The notes below the pieces were generated by a model that saw nothing but the letters and a program-made list of their open reading frames with translations, was not told the origin of the DNA and searched no databases. Shown here piece by piece: positions 1 through 8,424 of a stretch of DNA of 33,904 nt. The stretch is from Streptomyces olivochromogenes (lineage in GTDB: Bacteria; Actinomycetota; Actinomycetes; Streptomycetales; Streptomycetaceae), in NCBI RefSeq assembly GCF_021538895.1, contig NZ_JADDRL010000098.1:1-33904 (forward strand), read 5' to 3'. How positions within the stretch are numbered: the stretch's first letter is position 1; every line of letters starts with the position of its first letter. The translations under genes and the position numbers were made by a program.

Positions 1-2
1 GT

Positions 3-1274
3 GTCAGCGCGTTCATCGGCACCACCATCGAGTGGTTCGACTTCTACATCTACGGATCGGCCGCCGCGCTGGTGCTCGGCAAGGTCTACTTCGCCGACGC
101 CTCGCCCGCCGTCGGCACCCTCGCCGCCTTCGCCACCTTCTGGATCGGCTTCCTCGCCCGCCCGATCGGCGGCCTGATCTTCGGGCACTTCGGTGACCGC
201 CACGGCCGTAGGAAGGCCCTCGTCGTCACCCTGACCATGATGGGCGGCGCCACCTTCTGCGTCGGGCTGCTCCCCGGATACGCGCAACTCGGCGCCGCCG
301 CCCCGATCCTGCTGGTGCTGCTGCGGCTGATCCAGGGCATAGCCATGGGCGGCGAGTGGGGTGGCGCCGTCCTCATCGCCACCGAATTCGCCCCGCCCAA
401 ACGGAAGTTGCTCTACGGCGCCTTCGCCCAGCAGGGTTCCCCCGTCGGCAACCTCCTCGCCACGCTCGCCTTCCTTGCCATCGCCCAACTCCCCGACGCC
501 GCCTTCGAGTCCTGGGGCTGGCGCGTCCCCTTCCTCGCCTCCGCCGTTCTCGTCGTCATCGGCCTGGTCATCCGGCTGCGGCTCACCGAGACCCCCGAGA
601 TGACCGCCGTCCTGGAACGGAGACAGACCTCGAAGCTCCCGGTCAAGGACGTGCTCACCACGTACCCGCTGCTCGTCGTGCTCGGTGTGCTCGCCGGCAC
701 GGCCGGAGTCGCGATCACCTACGTCAAGACGACGTTCGCGCTGTCCTGGGCGACCGCCGACCTCGGCTTCGACAAGTCCTCCTTCCTCACCGTCATCTCG
801 CTCGCCCTGGTCGTCCAGGTGCTGGTGCAGCCCTTCGGCGCGGTCATCGCCGAGCGCTGGCCGGTGCGCAAGGCCGTGCTGTGGATGTTGCTGCCCGAAT
901 TCGTGCTGCTGCCGCTGATGTTCCTGCTCGTCGGCACCGGCAACTTCTGGCTCGCCGTCCTCGGCATGGGCCTCGCCACCTTCCCGCACGCCATGTACTA
1001 CGCGGCGCTGGCCGGCATCCTTGCCCGCGTCTACCCGGTCGAGGTCCGCTACACGGGCATGTCCCTCTCGTACCAGGTCTGCACGGCCCTGTTCGCCGGG
1101 ACCGCACCGATCGTCTCCCAGTACCTGCTCACCGCCGCCGACTCCATCTGGCCCGTCGTCGCCCTCGGCCTCGGATACGTCGTGATCACACTCGTGGGTG
1201 TGCTGCCGCTGCTCGCCCGCACCGGCCGGACGGCCCCGGCTCTCTCCCCGGAACCCACGGCAACTCCCGCCTGA
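3..1274 (+). CDS. MFS transporter, metabolite:H+ symporter (MHS) type, 5' end outside the window
   Basis: The frame is open from base 3 with no start codon, so the first 20-30 residues are missing. The visible start, GTTIEWFDFYIYGSAAA, is the TM1 signature of the metabolite:H+ symporter branch of the MFS (ProP/ShiA/KgtP-like). The loop 2-3 motif GHFGDRHGRRKAL follows after the next two hydrophobic segments, and the remaining 423 residues show the alternating hydrophobic segments of a 12-helix permease. Known MHS members import small organic acids or zwitterions with protons across the cytoplasmic membrane. It lies 33 bp upstream of an acyl-CoA dehydrogenase, a CoA-transferase and a glutaryl-CoA dehydrogenase on the same strand, so I infer it imports the acid that they degrade, possibly glutarate. 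The substrate cannot be read from the sequence. Confidence 0.88.
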   Translation, partial: VSAFIGTTIEWFDFYIYGSAAALVLGKVYFADASPAVGTLAAFATFWIGFLARPIGGLIFGHFGDRHGRRKALVVTLTMMGGATFCVGLLPGYAQLGAAAPILLVLLRLIQGIAMGGEWGGAVLIATEFAPPKRKLLYGAFAQQGSPVGNLLATLAFLAIAQLPDAAFESWGWRVPFLASAVLVVIGLVIRLRLTETPEMTAVLERRQTSKLPVKDVLTTYPLLVVLGVLAGTAGVAITYVKTTFALSWATADLGFDKSSFLTVISLALVVQVLVQPFGAVIAERWPVRKAVLWMLLPEFVLLPLMFLLVGTGNFWLAVLGMGLATFPHAMYYAALAGILARVYPVEVRYTGMSLSYQVCTALFAGTAPIVSQYLLTAADSIWPVVALGLGYVVITLVGVLPLLARTGRTAPALSPEPTATPA

Positions 1275-1307
1275 GCAGGCCCATCCCCTCCAGGAGAAAC
1301 ACCCCCG

Positions 1308-2954
1308 ATGAACTACGCAGAACAGGACCCGGCCCTGCGCCCGCTGCTGGACCGGGTCCTGGCCCCCGACGACCGCACACGCGTCGAACCACTGCTCGTC
1401 GAGCTCGGTGCGCTCGCGGCCGGCGAGATCGACCGGCAGGCCGGGCTCGCCGACGCCAACCCGCCGCGCCTGCGCCCGTACGACCCCGACGGCGAGCGCG
1501 TCGACGCCATCGACGTCCACCCGGCGCACGACCGGCTCGCCGAGATCGCTTACGAACGCTTCGGTCTCGCCGCCATGTCCCACCGCCCCGGCGTCCACGG
1601 CTGGCCCACGAAGACCCCGCACACCGTCAAGTACGCGCTGTCGTACCTGTACGTCCAGGCCGAGTTCGGCATGGCCTGCCCGCTGTCGATGACCGACTCG
1701 GCCGCCCGCGTGCTGCGGCTGTACGACCCCGAGCGGTACGCCGCCGAGATCGCCGCGCTCATCTCCACCGACCCCGGACACCGCGCCACCGGTGCGATGT
1801 TCATGACCGAACGGCAGGGCGGCACGGATGTCGGCCGGACGGCGACCGTCGCCACCGACCAGGGCACGCACTGGACACTGAACGGCCGCAAGTGGTTCGC
1901 GTCCAACCCGGGCGCCGACGTGATCCTCACCCTGGCGCGTGTGCCGGGACAGGGCGAGGGCACCCGGGGGCTCGGCATGTTCCTGGTGCCGCGCCTGCGC
2001 CCGGACGGCTCCCGCAACGCCATCCGCATCGACCGGCTGAAGGACAAGCTCGGTTCGCGGTCCATCCCGAGCGGCGAGGTCACCCTGGAGAACGCGTACG
2101 CGACTCCCGTCGGTGAACTCACCCGGGGCTTCGCGCAGATGGCCGAGATGCTCAACGTCTCCCGGCTGTCCAACGCGATGCGGGCCACCGCGCTCATGCG
2201 GCGCGCCGTAGGCGAAGCCGTGCGGCACACCCGCCGGCGCGAGGTGTTCGGCAAGCCGCTGTTCGAGCAGCCGCTGATGCGCGCCACCCTGCTGCCCCTG
2301 CTGCTCGACGCCGAGGCCGCGCTGGGCCTCGTCCTGGAAGCCGCCGCCCGCCTCGACGCCGCCGACGCGGGTGACGGCTCGGCCCGCGAACTGGTACGGA
2401 TCCTCACCCCGCTCGCCAAGCACACCCTCTGCAAGCGCGCCCGCTCCCTCACCGGCGAGACGATGGAGATCCGGGGCGGCGACGGCTACATCGAGGACTG
2501 GGTGGACCCCAGGCTGCTGCGCGACGCCCACCTCGGCTCGATCTGGGAAGGCTCCTCGAACGTCATCGCGCTCGACGTCCTGCGCTGCCTGCGACGGACC
2601 GACGCCCACCACACCCTCGCCGACACCTACGGCTCCCGGCTCGGCGACCTGTGGCACGCCCTGCGCACCAAGGGCGACGCGCTGCTCGAACTCCCCGAGG
2701 ACGAACAGGAGATGCGTGTCGCACGGTACGCGGACCAGCTGAGCCGCGCCGTCATGGCGACGCTCCTCCTGGAACAGGGGGAGTACGAGTGGCGGGCCAC
2801 CGGCAACGCCCGCAAGCTGCTCGTCGCCCACGCCTACCGAGCGCTCCTCGACGATCCGGGCGCACTGCCCCGACCCGCCCTGGACCGCCTCGCCGAGCTG
2901 GCCGACGGTGGACTCGTACCGCTCGCCGACGCCAAGGAGGCCGCCGATGCCTGA
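1308..2954 (+). CDS. AidB-like acyl-CoA dehydrogenase family protein
   Basis: A 548-residue flavoprotein of the acyl-CoA dehydrogenase superfamily, longer than the usual 380-400 residues and close to AidB/FadE-like members. MTERQGGTDV (from about residue 164) is the AidB-type FAD-binding segment. MEIRGGDGYIEDW and IWEGSSNVIALDVLR near residues 390-430 match the C-terminal part of AidB (compare its TIWEGSGN). The start is supported by AGGAGA about 10 bp upstream of the ATG. It is the second gene of the putative dicarboxylate operon, and its stop codon overlaps the start of the next gene by 8 bp. The substrate is unknown. It could dehydrogenate a branched or dicarboxylic acyl-CoA, or act like AidB, which binds FAD but has little acyl-CoA dehydrogenase activity. 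Family is sure, role is not. Confidence 0.85.
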   Translation: MNYAEQDPALRPLLDRVLAPDDRTRVEPLLVELGALAAGEIDRQAGLADANPPRLRPYDPDGERVDAIDVHPAHDRLAEIAYERFGLAAMSHRPGVHGWPTKTPHTVKYALSYLYVQAEFGMACPLSMTDSAARVLRLYDPERYAAEIAALISTDPGHRATGAMFMTERQGGTDVGRTATVATDQGTHWTLNGRKWFASNPGADVILTLARVPGQGEGTRGLGMFLVPRLRPDGSRNAIRIDRLKDKLGSRSIPSGEVTLENAYATPVGELTRGFAQMAEMLNVSRLSNAMRATALMRRAVGEAVRHTRRREVFGKPLFEQPLMRATLLPLLLDAEAALGLVLEAAARLDAADAGDGSARELVRILTPLAKHTLCKRARSLTGETMEIRGGDGYIEDWVDPRLLRDAHLGSIWEGSSNVIALDVLRCLRRTDAHHTLADTYGSRLGDLWHALRTKGDALLELPEDEQEMRVARYADQLSRAVMATLLLEQGEYEWRATGNARKLLVAHAYRALLDDPGALPRPALDRLAELADGGLVPLADAKEAADA

Positions 2955-4173
2955 GTCCAAGCCCGAGCCCAAGCCCGAGCCCCTGTCCGGGATGCGGGTC
3001 GTCGATCTGTCGAAGATCCTCGCCGGACCGTACGCCACGATGTCCCTCGCCGACCTCGGCGCCGACGTCATCAAGGTCGAACACCCCGACGGCGGTGACC
3101 CGACGCGCGGTTGGGGCCCGCCGTTCCAGGGCCCCGACGCCACCTACTACCTGGCCGCCAATCGCAACAAGCGCTCCGTCACCCTCGACCTCAAGTCCCC
3201 CGAGGGCCAGGAGGCCGCGCACCGGCTGATCGCCACCGCGGACGTCGTCGTCGAGAACTTCCGCCCCGGCAGCTCGCTGGCCCGCGCCTTCGACCACCGC
3301 CGACTGAGCGAGCGCTACCCGCGCCTGGTCGTCCTGCACATCTCCGCCTTCGGCGAGAACGGCCCGCTGCGCGACGAACCCGGCTACGACATGGTGGCGC
3401 AGGCCTCCGCCGGCCTGATGTCCCTGACCGGCGAGCCCGACGGACCGCCCGTGCGTGCCGGGTACGCCATGGGTGATCTCGGCGCCGCGCTCTTCGGGAT
3501 CATCGGCGTCACCTCGGCGCTGGTGGAGCGCGAGCGGACCGGACGCGGGCAGTACGTCACTACCTCGCTGTACGAGTCACTGCTCGCCCTGCACGTCAAC
3601 TGGGCCACCGGATACTTCGCCACCGGCGAGCGGCCCGCCCGCCTCGGCTCCGGACACCCGAGCCTCGTGCCGTACCAGGCGTATCCGGCCTCCGACGGGC
3701 ACTTCGTGATCGCGGTCGGCAACGACGCCCAGTTCCGCAAGCTGTCCGAGGTCCTCGGCCGTCCCGAATGGGCCGACGACCCGCGCTTCGCCACCAACCG
3801 CGACCGCGTCGACAACCGCCGCGCCCTCAACACGGAGCTCAACTCGGTCCTGACCGGCGCGACCGTGGCCCACTGGTGCGGACTGCTGAAGGACGCGGGC
3901 GTACCCGTCACCCCCATCCGCACCCTCGACGAGGTCTACGACAGCCCGCAGACCGAGGCGCTCGGCATGGTGCAGGAGGCGGATCATCCCGTCGTCGGCC
4001 CGCTCCAGCAGGTCGCGTTCCCGGTGAACTTCCGCGGCCGGCGCCCGCCCGTACGCACCGCGCCGCCCACGCTGGGCCAGCACAGCCACGACGTACTGGC
4101 CGAACTCGGCTACGACGAGGCCGAGATCGCCCGTCTGCTCCGCCGCACCACGCACCACGTCCAGGAGGACTGA
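2947..4173 (+). CDS. Class III (CaiB/BaiF) CoA-transferase, possible glutarate CoA-transferase
   Basis: A 408-residue family III CoA-transferase. The N-terminal signature MRVVDLSKILAGPYATMSLADLGADVIKVE (written in parts: MRVVDLSKILAGPYA then TMSLADLGADVIKVE) and the catalytic aspartate in GYAMGDLGAAL (D177) are present. These enzymes pass CoA from a donor acyl-CoA to a free acid through an aspartyl-CoA anhydride. The ATG at 2947 is chosen over an in-frame codon 39 bp upstream because AAGGAGG (2934-2940) sits 6 bp before it, which gives an 8-bp overlap with the upstream gene and translational coupling. Glutaryl-CoA dehydrogenase starts 2 bp after its stop. That pairing mirrors SUGCT with GCDH in animals and suggests glutarate activation. 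The N-terminus has a short PEPKPEP repeat with no known role. Confidence 0.9.
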   Translation: MPESKPEPKPEPLSGMRVVDLSKILAGPYATMSLADLGADVIKVEHPDGGDPTRGWGPPFQGPDATYYLAANRNKRSVTLDLKSPEGQEAAHRLIATADVVVENFRPGSSLARAFDHRRLSERYPRLVVLHISAFGENGPLRDEPGYDMVAQASAGLMSLTGEPDGPPVRAGYAMGDLGAALFGIIGVTSALVERERTGRGQYVTTSLYESLLALHVNWATGYFATGERPARLGSGHPSLVPYQAYPASDGHFVIAVGNDAQFRKLSEVLGRPEWADDPRFATNRDRVDNRRALNTELNSVLTGATVAHWCGLLKDAGVPVTPIRTLDEVYDSPQTEALGMVQEADHPVVGPLQQVAFPVNFRGRRPPVRTAPPTLGQHSHDVLAELGYDEAEIARLLRRTTHHVQED

Positions 4174-4175
4174 CC

Positions 4176-5354
4176 ATGCCGTTCCCCCCGCTCGACCCCG
4201 CCGACCCGCTCAGTCTGGAAGCCCTCCTGGGCGACGAGGAACGGGACGTACGCGACACCGTCCGCCAGTACTGCGCCGACCGGATCCAGCCGCACATCGC
4301 CGACTGGTTCGAGCGCGGCGAGCTGCCCGACCTGCGGGAACTGGCCCGGGAATTCGGCAAGTTGGGCTTGCTCGGCATGCATCTGGAGGGGTACGGCTGC
4401 GCGGGCACGTCCGCTCTCGCGTACGGCATTGCCTGCCGTGAGCTTGAGGCCTGTGACTCGGGACTGCGGTCGTTCGTCTCCGTGCAGGGCTCCCTCGCGA
4501 TGTTCGCCATCCACCGGTTCGGGAGCGAGGAACAGAAGCGGGAGTGGCTGCCTCGGATGGCGGCGGGCGAGGCGATCGGCTGCTTCGGTCTGACCGAGCC
4601 CGACCACGGCTCGGATCCGTCGTCGCTGCGGACCCGGGCCCGCCGCGACGGCGCCGACTGGATCCTCGACGGCCGCAAGATGTGGATCACCAACGGTTCG
4701 ATGGCCGATGTCGCGGTGGTCTGGGCACGCACCGACGACGGCATCCGCGGCTTCGTCGTCCCCACCGCGACACCCGGCTTCTCGGCGCCCGAGATCAAGC
4801 ACAAGATGTCGCTGCGGGCGAGCGTCACGAGCGAACTGGTCCTGGACGGCGTGCGGTTGCCCGCGAGCGCGTCGCTGCCCGAGGCACGGGGTGTGTCCGC
4901 GCCGCTGACCTGCCTGAACGAGGCGCGCTACGGGATCGTGTGGGGCGTCACCGGCGCGGCGCGCTCGGCCTGGCAGGCGGCCGCGCGGTACGCGGCCCAG
5001 CGCGAGCAGTTCGGCAGGCCGCTCGCCGCCTTCCAACTCACCCAGCAGAAGCTCGTCGACATGGCCCTGGAACTGCACAAGGCCACGCTCACGGCGCTGC
5101 ACCTGGCGCGCCTCAAGGACGGTCCCGGAGTCCAGCCGGCGCAGATCAGCTTCGGCAAGCTCAACAACGTCCGCGAGGCCATCGAGATCTGCCGCACCGC
5201 CCGTACGATCCTCGGCGCCAACGGCATCTCGCTGGAGTACCCGGTGATGCGGCACATGAACAACCTGGAGTCCGTCCTCACCTACGAAGGCACCACCGAA
5301 ATGCACACTCTTGCCCTCGGCCAGGCACTGACCGGGCACGCGGCCTTCCGCTGA
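4176..5354 (+). CDS. gcdH: Glutaryl-CoA dehydrogenase
   Basis: A 392-residue FAD enzyme that oxidises and decarboxylates glutaryl-CoA to crotonyl-CoA. It matches the human enzyme segment by segment: CFGLTEPDHGSDPSS, KMWITNGSMADVAVVWAR, KMSLRASVTSE, NEARYGIVWGV and TYEGTTEMHTLALGQALTG. The catalytic base is E371 in TYEGT. R98 in DSGLRSFVSVQ corresponds to the arginine (Arg94 in human) that holds the distal carboxylate, which separates glutaryl-CoA dehydrogenases from ordinary acyl-CoA dehydrogenases. The ATG is 2 bp after the CoA-transferase stop, with an AGGAGG site inside that gene's end (CCAGGAGGACTGACC). It is the last gene of the operon; the next gene is convergent, 42 bp away. No clear terminator is visible between them. 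Confidence 0.93.
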   Translation: MPFPPLDPADPLSLEALLGDEERDVRDTVRQYCADRIQPHIADWFERGELPDLRELAREFGKLGLLGMHLEGYGCAGTSALAYGIACRELEACDSGLRSFVSVQGSLAMFAIHRFGSEEQKREWLPRMAAGEAIGCFGLTEPDHGSDPSSLRTRARRDGADWILDGRKMWITNGSMADVAVVWARTDDGIRGFVVPTATPGFSAPEIKHKMSLRASVTSELVLDGVRLPASASLPEARGVSAPLTCLNEARYGIVWGVTGAARSAWQAAARYAAQREQFGRPLAAFQLTQQKLVDMALELHKATLTALHLARLKDGPGVQPAQISFGKLNNVREAIEICRTARTILGANGISLEYPVMRHMNNLESVLTYEGTTEMHTLALGQALTGHAAFR

Positions 5355-5396
5355 CCCCCCGGCCCACTGGCGACACCCCGCCCGGTCTCCGGCCGA

Positions 5397-7157
5397 CTAC
5401 AGGTCGATGACGACTTCGGCGCTCGGTTCGCTGCAGCAGACGAGGACGGTGCCCTCCTCGGGGAGTTCGAGCGGTGGCGTGGTGTAGGTGACGTCACCGG
5501 CCAGCAGGTGAGTGATGCAGGTGTGGCAGACGCCCGTACGGCACGACCAGCGGGTGGGGATGTCGCAGGCCTCGGCGAGATCGAGGAGCGAGGCGTGGTC
5601 CGGCGACCACGGGGTGGTGATGCCGCTGCGGGCGAAGGTGACGAGGGGGCCGGCGCCCGGTGGACCGGGTGGCTGGTGCGGCCGCACCGTCGCGGTGGGC
5701 GTGACGCCGGGGTTGATGGCGGGCAGGGCGCTGAACTGTTCCGTGTGGATCCGCTCGGTGCTCAGGCCGTGGTCGCGCAGATAGCCGGCCAGGTCGTCCA
5801 TGAAGGTGGTCGGGCCGCAGAGGTAGGCGTCGGCTTCCGTCGGGATGCCCAGGGCCGCGAGTGAGCGGGCGGTCGGCCGCCCCTGGGTGATGTGGGTCCC
5901 GTCCTCGTGTGCGGCTTCGGCGCTGTAGTAGATGTGCTCGTGCGCGTGGGGGAGTTGGGCCAGCAGCGCGTGTGTCTCGTCCGCGAAGGCGTGGTGGGCG
6001 CGGTCGTGGGCGGTGTGGATCCACCAGACGGGGCGTGGGTCCCGGGTGGCGGCGAGTCGGTGGAGCATCGCCAGGACGGGAGTGGCACCGATCCCCGCCG
6101 AGATGAGGACGATCGGGCGGGTGCCCTCTTCGAGGACGAACATCCCGCGGGGGCTGGCGATGTCCACGAGGTCCCCGGGGCGGAGTGCGGCATGAATGTA
6201 GCCGCTGACCGTCCCGTGCGGTTCGTGCTTCACGCTGATGCGGTAGCCGGCGGCTGTGGGCGCGGCGGACAGGGAGTAACTGCGCACCGTGGGGGCGGCG
6301 TTACCGATGGCGAGGCGGACGGAGAGGTACTGGCCCGGGCGGGCCTCGGGAAGAGCTGTTCCGTCGGTGGTGTCGAGGTAGATCGACGACACGGTGGGGG
6401 TCTCGGGGACGACGCGGGTGACGCGCATGGTCCTGAATCCCGGCCATCCCGGTTGTTTCCTGGGCTGTTGGGCGCTGCTGAGTTCGCTCGGCCAACCCGG
6501 CTCCTGCGTGGGCTGCTGGGCGGCCGCGAGTTCACGGAAGGACTGCTGCCAGCCGGGGCTGAGGGCGGGGATGTTCAGCGCTCTGCGGAGCCGCGCGGGG
6601 TCGCGGTCGGGGAGGTAGAGCAGCGCGTCGGTGTCGGCCACGCTGAGTTCTTCGGGGCCCTTGCGGGTCAGGGAGATCTCGTCGCCGGCCCGGACGTGTC
6701 CTTCGGTCAGGACGCGCAGGTAGAAGCCGGGGCGGTGGTGGGCGACCAGCAGCGAGGCCATCGTGGGCTCGCCCAGGCGCATGCCGACGCGATAACAGGT
6801 GACGCGGGGCTGGGTGACCTCGAATTCGGCTTCGCCGATGCGGTACCGGTCGCCGATGCACACTTCGTCGTCGGGCAGGCCGTCGACGGTGAAGTTCTCC
6901 CCGAACATCCCGAAGGTCAGGTCGTCGCGACCGAGGTGCTTCTGCCAGTACTGGTAGGACTGCACCTGGTACACCAGCACGGCACGAATGTCGCCGCCGT
7001 GCCCCGCCACGTCTCCCTGGCCGTCCCCGTCGATGTTCAGCCGCCGCACCATGCGGGGACCGTGCACGGGGGACTTCCAGGCTCCGGTGTGGACGGTTCG
7101 TCCCTGCCAGGGGACGTTCTTGGGCATGCCTACGTTGACGGACAGCAGCGTCGCCAT
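5397..7157 (-). CDS. Fusion of MOSC domain, FAD/NAD(P) reductase and 2Fe-2S ferredoxin
   Basis: A 586-residue protein with three modules. Residues 1-190 are a YiiM-like MOSC domain: H53 in HGGDIRAVLVY, GMFGENFT, and the cysteine C121 in VTCYRVGMRLG expected to bind molybdenum cofactor. Residues 240-470 are a ferredoxin-reductase fold with the flavin motif RSYSLS and the nucleotide motif ISAGIGATP. The C-terminus is a plant-type 2Fe-2S domain with cysteines 539, 544, 547 and 574/575 (SCRTGVCHTC and VLVCCSEP). The linker carries an imperfect repeat, AQQPTQEPGWP then AQQPRKQPGWP. The start at 7157 has AGGAGGT 7 bp upstream; an in-frame codon 54 bp further upstream lacks such a site. By analogy with YiiM/YcbX and mARC, which reduce N-hydroxylated compounds, this looks like a self-sufficient reductase. 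That function is inference. Confidence 0.88.
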   Translation of the reverse strand: MATLLSVNVGMPKNVPWQGRTVHTGAWKSPVHGPRMVRRLNIDGDGQGDVAGHGGDIRAVLVYQVQSYQYWQKHLGRDDLTFGMFGENFTVDGLPDDEVCIGDRYRIGEAEFEVTQPRVTCYRVGMRLGEPTMASLLVAHHRPGFYLRVLTEGHVRAGDEISLTRKGPEELSVADTDALLYLPDRDPARLRRALNIPALSPGWQQSFRELAAAQQPTQEPGWPSELSSAQQPRKQPGWPGFRTMRVTRVVPETPTVSSIYLDTTDGTALPEARPGQYLSVRLAIGNAAPTVRSYSLSAAPTAAGYRISVKHEPHGTVSGYIHAALRPGDLVDIASPRGMFVLEEGTRPIVLISAGIGATPVLAMLHRLAATRDPRPVWWIHTAHDRAHHAFADETHALLAQLPHAHEHIYYSAEAAHEDGTHITQGRPTARSLAALGIPTEADAYLCGPTTFMDDLAGYLRDHGLSTERIHTEQFSALPAINPGVTPTATVRPHQPPGPPGAGPLVTFARSGITTPWSPDHASLLDLAEACDIPTRWSCRTGVCHTCITHLLAGDVTYTTPPLELPEEGTVLVCCSEPSAEVVIDL

Positions 7158-7262
7158 CGCGGACCTCCTGCGAGGTGTCCGGCCGGGGCAGCTCATGGCG
7201 CTGTGATCCACGCCCTTGGGCCGATAGTAGTTCTTGCGCCGGTGCCGCCGCGATTCCGGTGA

Positions 7263-7478
7263 TCATGCCGCCCCGGCCCCGTCGAGGGTGCGCCGGTGGT
7301 GGCGCCCGGCCTTCATCCGGTTGCCGCGGACGGCCATGGAGCACCAGCGGGCGGTGTTGGTCCTGCTGCGGTCGAGGAGGAAACGCCGGCACTCCGCGTC
7401 GGCGCAGGGCCGCAGTCCTCCAGCAGCGCGTCCTGCTGCTCTCGGGTGCCCTCCATCTTCCAATCTTCTAACCGTCAA
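7263..7478 (-). pseudogene. CGNR zinc-finger regulator remnant (C-terminal domain only)
   Basis: The frame LRPCADAECRRFLLDRSR followed by ARWCSMAVRGNRMKAGRHHRR is the C-terminal CGNR zinc finger of ABATE/CGNR-type regulators, which normally follows an N-terminal domain of more than 100 residues. That domain is absent. The only possible start in this frame is a TTG inside the operator of the neighbouring hydrolase. The conserved cysteine of the C-G-N-R motif is arginine here (VRGNR), a single-base change from TGC to CGC. A second frame just upstream (METHR-like: MEGTREQQDALLED) looks coding but is out of phase, so a frameshift near 7415 is possible. I read this as a decayed gene that once lay divergent from the hydrolase. 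Confidence 0.75.
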
Positions 7479-7550
7479 AAGTTTCTTGACAGGTTAGTCT
7501 ACGTGTGTTCGACTTAATGCGTAACCACTAAAACTCCGCAGAGAGGTTAG
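7468..7550 (+). promoter_or_regulatory. Two tandem TAACC-N18-GGTTA operators at the hydrolase promoter
   Basis: TAACC at 7469-7473 faces GGTTA at 7492-7496, and TAACC at 7522-7526 faces GGTTA at 7545-7549. Both pairs have exactly 18 bp between arms, and the two 28-bp units are 53 bp apart, close to five helical turns. The first is extended: CTAACC-GTCAA opposite TTGACAGGTTAG. A -35-like TTGACA (7486-7491) lies in the first unit, and the AGAGAGG ribosome-binding site of the hydrolase lies in the second, so binding would block both transcription and translation start. No convincing -10 box was found. Confidence 0.65.
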
Positions 7551-7554
7551 GGCT

Positions 7555-8424
7555 ATGGCCTCCGCAGTCCACCACCGCACCGCCACCATCAACGGGCTTG
7601 AGGTCTTCTACCGGGAGGCCGGCGACCCTCAGGCGCCCGTCGTGGTGCTTCTCCACGGCTTCCCGACCAGCTCGCACATGTTCCGCCACCTGATCCCGGC
7701 GCTCGCGGACCGCTACCACGTCATCGCGCCCGACCACATCGGCTTCGGCCAGTCCGCGCTGCCCGCCCTGGGGGACTTCCCGTACACCTTCGACGCCCTC
7801 GCCGAGGTCACCTCCGGCCTGCTCAAGCACCTGGGCGTCGACCGGTTCGCGATGTACGTGCAGGACTACGGCGCCCCCATCGGCTGGCGACTCGCCCTCC
7901 AGGCCCCGGACCGCATCACCGCGATCATCACCCAGAACGGCAACGGCTACGAGGAGGGCCTCGTCGAGCCCTTCTGGGAGGCGGTCCTCGCCTACGCCAA
8001 GGCCCCGGGACCGGACACCGAGGCGCCCATGCGGGACGCCCTGACCCTTGAGTCCACCCGCTGGCAGTACCTGAACGGCGTTGCCGACCCGAGCCTGGTC
8101 AGCCCCGACACCTGGCTCCACGACCAGGCACTGCTGGACCGGCCCGGCAACGACGAGATCCAGCTCAGGATCTTCCGCGACTACCCCACCAACATCGACC
8201 TCTACCCGCAGGTCCACCAGTACTTCCGTGACTCGCAGGTGCCGCTGCTGGCGGTCTGGGGCGCCAACGACGAGATCTTCGGCCCCGACGGCGCCACGGC
8301 GTTCCGCAAGGACCTGCCCGATGCCGAGGTCCACCTGCTCGACTCCGGGCACTTCGCCCTGGAGAGCCACCTCGACAGCATCACCGAGCACATCCGCGAC
8401 TTCCTCGGCCGCGTCCTCGCCTGA
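7555..8424 (+). CDS. Alpha/beta-fold hydrolase, haloalkane dehalogenase/epoxide hydrolase group
   Basis: A 289-residue cytoplasmic hydrolase. LLHGFPTSSHMFRHLIPAL carries the HG-x-P oxyanion motif, followed by APDHIGFGQS. The nucleophile elbow YVQDYGAPIGWRLAL has aspartate (D104), not serine, as in haloalkane dehalogenases and epoxide hydrolases. The other triad residues are probably D239 (WGANDEIF) and H266 (DSGHFALES). These enzymes form an ester on the aspartate and release an alcohol or diol; the substrate here is unknown. The promoter carries two identical operator frameworks, so expression is probably inducible. The natural regulator may have been the CGNR protein whose remnant lies just upstream on the other strand. 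Confidence 0.88.
   Translation: MASAVHHRTATINGLEVFYREAGDPQAPVVVLLHGFPTSSHMFRHLIPALADRYHVIAPDHIGFGQSALPALGDFPYTFDALAEVTSGLLKHLGVDRFAMYVQDYGAPIGWRLALQAPDRITAIITQNGNGYEEGLVEPFWEAVLAYAKAPGPDTEAPMRDALTLESTRWQYLNGVADPSLVSPDTWLHDQALLDRPGNDEIQLRIFRDYPTNIDLYPQVHQYFRDSQVPLLAVWGANDEIFGPDGATAFRKDLPDAEVHLLDSGHFALESHLDSITEHIRDFLGRVLA

Noticed and set aside
356..2116. Long open frame (586 codons) overlapping the transporter and dehydrogenase genes
   Set aside because: Arg/Pro/His-rich shadow of two well-supported genes in another frame; no domain and no ribosome-binding site.
5355..5396. Terminator between glutaryl-CoA dehydrogenase and the MOSC fusion gene
   Set aside because: No stable hairpin could be paired in this convergent gap.
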